Shown one piece after another: positions 7,039-9,051 of a DNA stretch of 9,051 nt; the first letter of the stretch is position 1, and the number at the start of each line of letters is the position of its first letter. The stretch spans positions 1 through 9,051 of the forward strand of contig CAMUXX010000024.1 in the NCBI GenBank assembly GCA_947164805.1. The letters run 5' to 3'. A program made the position numbers and the translations under genes. Under the pieces are notes generated by a model, which was not told where the DNA came from, did not search any database, and was given only the letters and a program-made list of their open reading frames with translations. Origin of the DNA: an uncultured Elusimicrobia bacterium. Lineage in GTDB: Bacteria > Elusimicrobiota > Elusimicrobia > Elusimicrobiales > Elusimicrobiaceae.

Positions 7039-7116
7039 TGTTTTATATATTTTTAATCGGAATTTTTATACCGCTATAAAACTTCTACAATTTTATTTTA
7101 GCAGTTAATACCAAAT

Positions 7117-7154
7117 AAAAAAAGGGTCCTATGGCCTATAAAGCATATAGGACC
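7117..7154 (-). terminator. Hairpin with T-tract on the minus strand, possible terminator
   Basis: GGTCCTAT (7125-7132) pairs with ATAGGACC (7147-7154). Read on the minus strand the stem is followed by CTTTTTTT. An alternative hairpin CCTATA/TATAGG (7135-7140, 7146-7151) uses some of the same bases, so only one can form at a time. No minus-strand gene is seen to its right that would need it. It may shield the exported-protein gene from antisense transcription, or end a small RNA. Confidence 0.35.
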
Positions 7155-7171
7155 TATTGACAGTATAATTT

Positions 7172-7200
7172 TTGCAGTTTGTAGGAAAATTTGCTATAAT
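7172..7200 (+). promoter_or_regulatory. Promoter candidate of tRNA-Val
   Basis: A perfect -10 TATAAT (7195-7200) lies 53 bases before the tRNA. A TTGCAG -35-like box (7172-7177) is 17 bases upstream of it. A consensus TTGACA at 7157-7162 is too far from this -10 to pair with it. The rest of the 226-bp gap (7028-7253) holds the minus-strand hairpin and AT-rich sequence. Confidence 0.6.
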
Positions 7201-7253
7201 ATGTATGTTGCAAGAAATTGCGACGATAATTTTGAAAATTTTATTAGTTTTAA

Positions 7254-7328
7254 GCCCAGTTGGCGCAGTGGTAGCGCGTTCCCTTGACATGGGAAAGGTC
7301 ACAGGTTCAAATCCTGTACTGGGCACCA
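7254..7328 (+). tRNA. tRNA-Val (anticodon GAC)
   Basis: The full cloverleaf is visible. The acceptor stem GCCCAGT pairs with ACTGGGC (7254-7260, 7318-7324). The D stem is GCGC/GCGC (7263-7266, 7274-7277). The anticodon stem TTCCC/GGGAA encloses loop TTGACAT with GAC at 7286-7288. The variable loop is AGGTC. The T stem ACAGG/CCTGT has loop TTCAAAT. The discriminator is A7325 and the CCA end is encoded at 7326-7328. GAC reads the valine codons GUC and GUU. The minus-strand reading frame across it is a typical tRNA-antisense false gene. Confidence 0.97.
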
Positions 7329-7368
7329 TTTAAAAAACCCACGGTTTAAGGTGGGTTTTTTAAATGGT
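7325..7368 (+). terminator. Intrinsic terminator of tRNA-Val, stem overlapping the tRNA 3' end
   Basis: ACCATTTAAAAAACCCAC (7325-7342) and GTGGGTTTTTTAAATGGT (7351-7368) form a perfect 18-bp stem with an 8-base loop. The core CCCAC/GTGGG followed by six T is a classic terminator. The outer four pairs use the tRNA discriminator base and CCA end. Confidence 0.92.
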
Positions 7369-7370
7369 CA

Positions 7371-7528
7371 GTAGCGAGCCAACTGCTTGGCTCGCGGTAG
7401 GATTTGAAGCCCGGAGCGATGTTTTTGTTTGAAGCACGAAGTGCTGAAAGGCAAAAACCGCGAGGGCCGGGGTGGAGGAAAATTCCGTCAGGAATTTTAC
7501 CGTAACCCAAATCCGACTGTACCGGGCT
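7371..7528 (+). other. GC-richer structured intergenic segment upstream of uppS
   Basis: This non-coding stretch has several inverted repeats. The hairpin GCGAGCCAA-ctgc-TTGGCTCGC is at 7374-7395. GTTTTTG/CAAAAAC (7421-7427, 7452-7458) encloses AGCAC-gaa-GTGCT (7433-7445). AAAATTCC-gtca-GGAATTTT is at 7479-7498. Two long-range 7-bp matches also occur: GGATTTG/CAAATCC (7400-7406, 7508-7514) and AGCCCGG/CCGGGCT (7408-7414, 7522-7528). They cross each other, as in a pseudoknot. The segment may be a leader RNA of uppS, a small RNA or a decayed repeat element. No family is recognised and no promoter is evident. Confidence 0.5.
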
Positions 7529-7539
7529 ACTTTATATAT

Positions 7540-8217
7540 ATGAATATACCAAAACATATCGCTATAATTATGGACGGTAACGGCCGTTGGGCTAAACTTA
7601 AAAACCTTCCGCGCAAAGAAGGGCATAAAGAGGGGGCAAACTCCGTTGAAGCCGTCGTACAAACCGCTTTAAAAGAAGGTATTAGTGTTTTAAGTTTATA
7701 TGCATTTTCTACGGAAAATTGGGCGCGCCCCAAAACCGAAGTTACCTATTTAATGCAACTGCTTGCCAATACTTTAAGTAAATTTACCGAAGAAAAATAT
7801 AAAGATGTCAAACTTGTTTTCAGCGGCAGACGCAAAGGATTACCTAACAAAATTTTAACTAAACTTGACAAAGTTATAGAAGCTACAAACGGTAAAAAGA
7901 AATTAACTTTAAACCTTTGCTTAAATTACGGTGCAAAACAAGAAATTACCGACGCAGTAAACAAAATACTTGCACAAGGTAAAACAAAAATTACCGAAAG
8001 CGATATTGAAAAAAATTTATATCAAAATTTACCCGCACCTGATCTTATTATAAGAACATCAGGTGAAGAAAGGCTTTCAAATTTTTTGCTTTGGCAAGCT
8101 GCATACAGCGAATTTTATTTTACAAAAACCCTTTGGCCTGATTTTAAAGGGGGGGATTTGCTTAAAGCAATTTCTGCCTTTTCCCGACGGGACCGCCGTT
8201 TCGGCACAAGAAAATAG
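7540..8217 (+). CDS. uppS: Isoprenyl transferase (undecaprenyl diphosphate synthase)
   Basis: This cytoplasmic cis-prenyltransferase adds isopentenyl units to farnesyl diphosphate. The product is the C55 lipid carrier for peptidoglycan and surface polysaccharides. The 225-residue length is near the family norm (about 230-250). Motifs in order are HIAIIMDGNGRWA with catalytic Asp12, GHKEGA with His29, LYAFSTENWARP, LNLCLNYGAKQEI, PDLIIRTSGEERLSNFLLWQ, the ending SEFYFTKTLWPDF, and DRRFG. All major substrate-binding residues appear intact. The start at 7540 is chosen because the family begins a few residues before this first motif. The frame can be extended to a TTG at 7429, but that would read through the hairpin segment. 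No Shine-Dalgarno lies before 7540; the nearest GGAGG is about 61 bases upstream. The usual partner cdsA is absent, so uppS stands alone after the tRNA. Confidence 0.95.
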   Translation: MNIPKHIAIIMDGNGRWAKLKNLPRKEGHKEGANSVEAVVQTALKEGISVLSLYAFSTENWARPKTEVTYLMQLLANTLSKFTEEKYKDVKLVFSGRRKGLPNKILTKLDKVIEATNGKKKLTLNLCLNYGAKQEITDAVNKILAQGKTKITESDIEKNLYQNLPAPDLIIRTSGEERLSNFLLWQAAYSEFYFTKTLWPDFKGGDLLKAISAFSRRDRRFGTRK

Positions 8218-8255
8218 TACCCAAAGGACCTATTCGACATTAGGCCTAAGTTCCC

Positions 8256-8284
8256 TTGTAGTTTACCTTAATAACTCATAAAAT
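8256..8284 (+). promoter_or_regulatory. Promoter candidate for the right-edge exported protein gene
   Basis: TTGTAG (8256-8261), 17 bases, then TAAAAT (8279-8284, 5 of 6 matches) would give a leader of about 56 bases. The -35 box is weak. No convincing terminator for uppS was seen in the 129-bp gap, so read-through from uppS is also possible. Confidence 0.35.
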
Positions 8285-8334
8285 ATTTGTAGATGAGGCA
8301 AGCAACAATGCTAAGTAATAAAGATGCCTATATT

Positions 8335-8340
8335 AAGGAG
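8335..8340 (+). promoter_or_regulatory. Ribosome binding site of the right-edge exported protein gene
   Basis: AAGGAG lies 6 bases before the ATG at 8347. It fixes the start of a gene whose stop is outside the window. Confidence 0.8.
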
Positions 8341-8346
8341 AAAAAA

Positions 8347-9051
8347 ATGAAAAAGAGAAATCTAGCAGCAACCTTGGCAATTATTGCCATTTCCGCCGTT
8401 CCGTTAATGGCGCAGAATATTGTTGATCTAACTGCAGGAGGATCTATAGAACTTGGCAGAATTGGCGCAACTGTTCTGGAAGGTGTACAACATCATGCAA
8501 AAGAACTACAACAACAAAACGATGCAAAACCCAATACAGATAGACAAAAAATTGCAAGAGTTAAAAAACTTATTCTTAGATCACAAGGTATCTTTGAGGG
8601 ATCTAACTGGAGTGCAGGTTATGGAACAGGCGGTGGCGGATCAAGTTTTAATTTATTCTCCAATAATAGGTATTACAATACTGCACAACTTGCTACAGAT
8701 CTTAGTAAAGAAGATTTAAAAACGTTCTTAGAAAATAACCAAGAAGCATTAGATAAAGTTGCAGATTACACTACAGAACACAGAAAAGCAGTGATTGCCC
8801 ATAATGACTTTGAAACATTGCTTGTGCTCGGTGTCAACCCTATTGAAGCAGCATATAGAACAGGAACTAAAATGTCTTTAACAAAAGAGATTGAAACAGA
8901 TGAGTTTATATATACAATTGAATATCCTCATTGTTATATTGAATCTTTCGTAGATCCTGATCCAGCGGCTTCTTACGGTGGTTCAAAAGCAATAACTGAA
9001 CTTAAGAAAATAACAGGAAGTGCTACCTTTAAAGAAATTATGGAACTAAAA
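8347..9051 (+). CDS. Exported protein of unknown function (3' partial)
   Basis: An open frame of 235 codons runs from the ATG at 8347 to the right edge without a stop. It starts with a clear Sec signal peptide, MKKRNLAATLAIIAISAVPLMA (1-22), with likely cleavage before Gln23. The mature part is a helical region (about 30-85, with QQQ at 55-57), a Gly-rich linker GYGTGGGGSSF (91-101), and a second region with acidic helices around SKEDLKTFLENNQEALDKVADY. One Cys (196) is visible. I do not recognise a family. All eight arginines are AGA (7) or AGG (1), with no CGN, unlike uppS and the other genes here, which mix CGN with AGA. The AAGGAG site supports the start. A competing frame at 8453-8719 is a shadow. 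It is probably periplasmic or secreted; the C-terminal half is unseen. Confidence 0.85.
   Translation, partial: MKKRNLAATLAIIAISAVPLMAQNIVDLTAGGSIELGRIGATVLEGVQHHAKELQQQNDAKPNTDRQKIARVKKLILRSQGIFEGSNWSAGYGTGGGGSSFNLFSNNRYYNTAQLATDLSKEDLKTFLENNQEALDKVADYTTEHRKAVIAHNDFETLLVLGVNPIEAAYRTGTKMSLTKEIETDEFIYTIEYPHCYIESFVDPDPAASYGGSKAITELKKITGSATFKEIMELK

Noticed and set aside
7129..7329. 66-residue minus-strand frame (starts VPSTGFEPVTF)
   Set aside because: It is antisense to the tRNA-Val. This kind of sequence is a well-known false protein from reading tRNA genes backwards.
7429..7539. 37-codon extension of uppS from a TTG
   Set aside because: It would read through hairpins, and the extra residues are basic and Gly-rich with no match to the family. 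Homologues begin close to HIAIIMDGNGRWA.
7360..7662. 100-residue minus-strand frame
   Set aside because: It crosses the hairpin segment and the start of uppS, has no ribosome site and no sensible protein character.
8063..8281. 72-residue plus-strand frame over the end of uppS
   Set aside because: It is an out-of-frame shadow of the conserved uppS C-terminus.
8296..8329. AGGCA/TGCCT and AGCA/TGCT inverted repeats in the leader of the right-edge gene
   Set aside because: The stems are only 4-5 bp with long loops, too weak to call a riboswitch or attenuator.
8453..8719. 88-residue plus-strand frame
   Set aside because: It overlaps in another frame the open frame starting at 8347, which has a signal peptide and a good ribosome site.

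Overview
The window reads as a piece of a low-GC, AT-rich chromosome from a Gram-negative (outer-membrane) bacterium. Support comes from a porin-like beta-barrel protein with a Sec signal and a C-terminal Phe, several exported proteins, and an undecaprenyl diphosphate synthase. The mix of a fructose PTS cluster, a porin of this style and small secreted proteins reminds me of gut Elusimicrobiota (Elusimicrobium-like). That placement is an impression, not something the sequence proves.

Region 1 (1-2910, + strand) is the end of a sugar phosphotransferase (PTS) operon: a fructose-type IIC permease cut by the left window edge, then HPr (ptsH) and enzyme I (ptsI). The genes are 3 bp and 1 bp apart. 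Together they form the phosphate chain PEP -> EI -> HPr -> permease. HPr keeps His15 but has Arg where the regulatory Ser46 normally sits. A symmetrical terminator closes the operon and also serves the convergent porin gene.

Region 2 (2911-4457) holds the porin gene (- strand) and a 376-bp divergent intergenic region. The latter contains a 91-bp nested inverted repeat, a 17-bp direct repeat spaced exactly 220 bp apart that overlaps the porin -35 box, and a 15-bp palindrome.

Region 3 (4458-7253) has two convergent genes for exported proteins that share a terminator. The first is a 450-aa protein with an FlgT-C-like N-terminal region and FG-GAP-like repeats. The second is a 388-aa protein I do not recognise.

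Region 4 (7125-8217, + strand) contains tRNA-Val(GAC) with an encoded CCA, a strong terminator whose stem begins inside the tRNA 3' end, a GC-richer segment with several hairpins, and uppS. Region 5 (8218-9051) carries the first 235 codons of another exported protein, which runs off the right edge and uses only AGA/AGG for arginine.

No CRISPR array, insertion sequence, rRNA or recognisable defence system is present. The best second-look items are the Arg46 HPr, the two structured intergenic islands, the tRNA/terminator overlap and the unrecognised exported proteins. I do not see a clear undescribed system.
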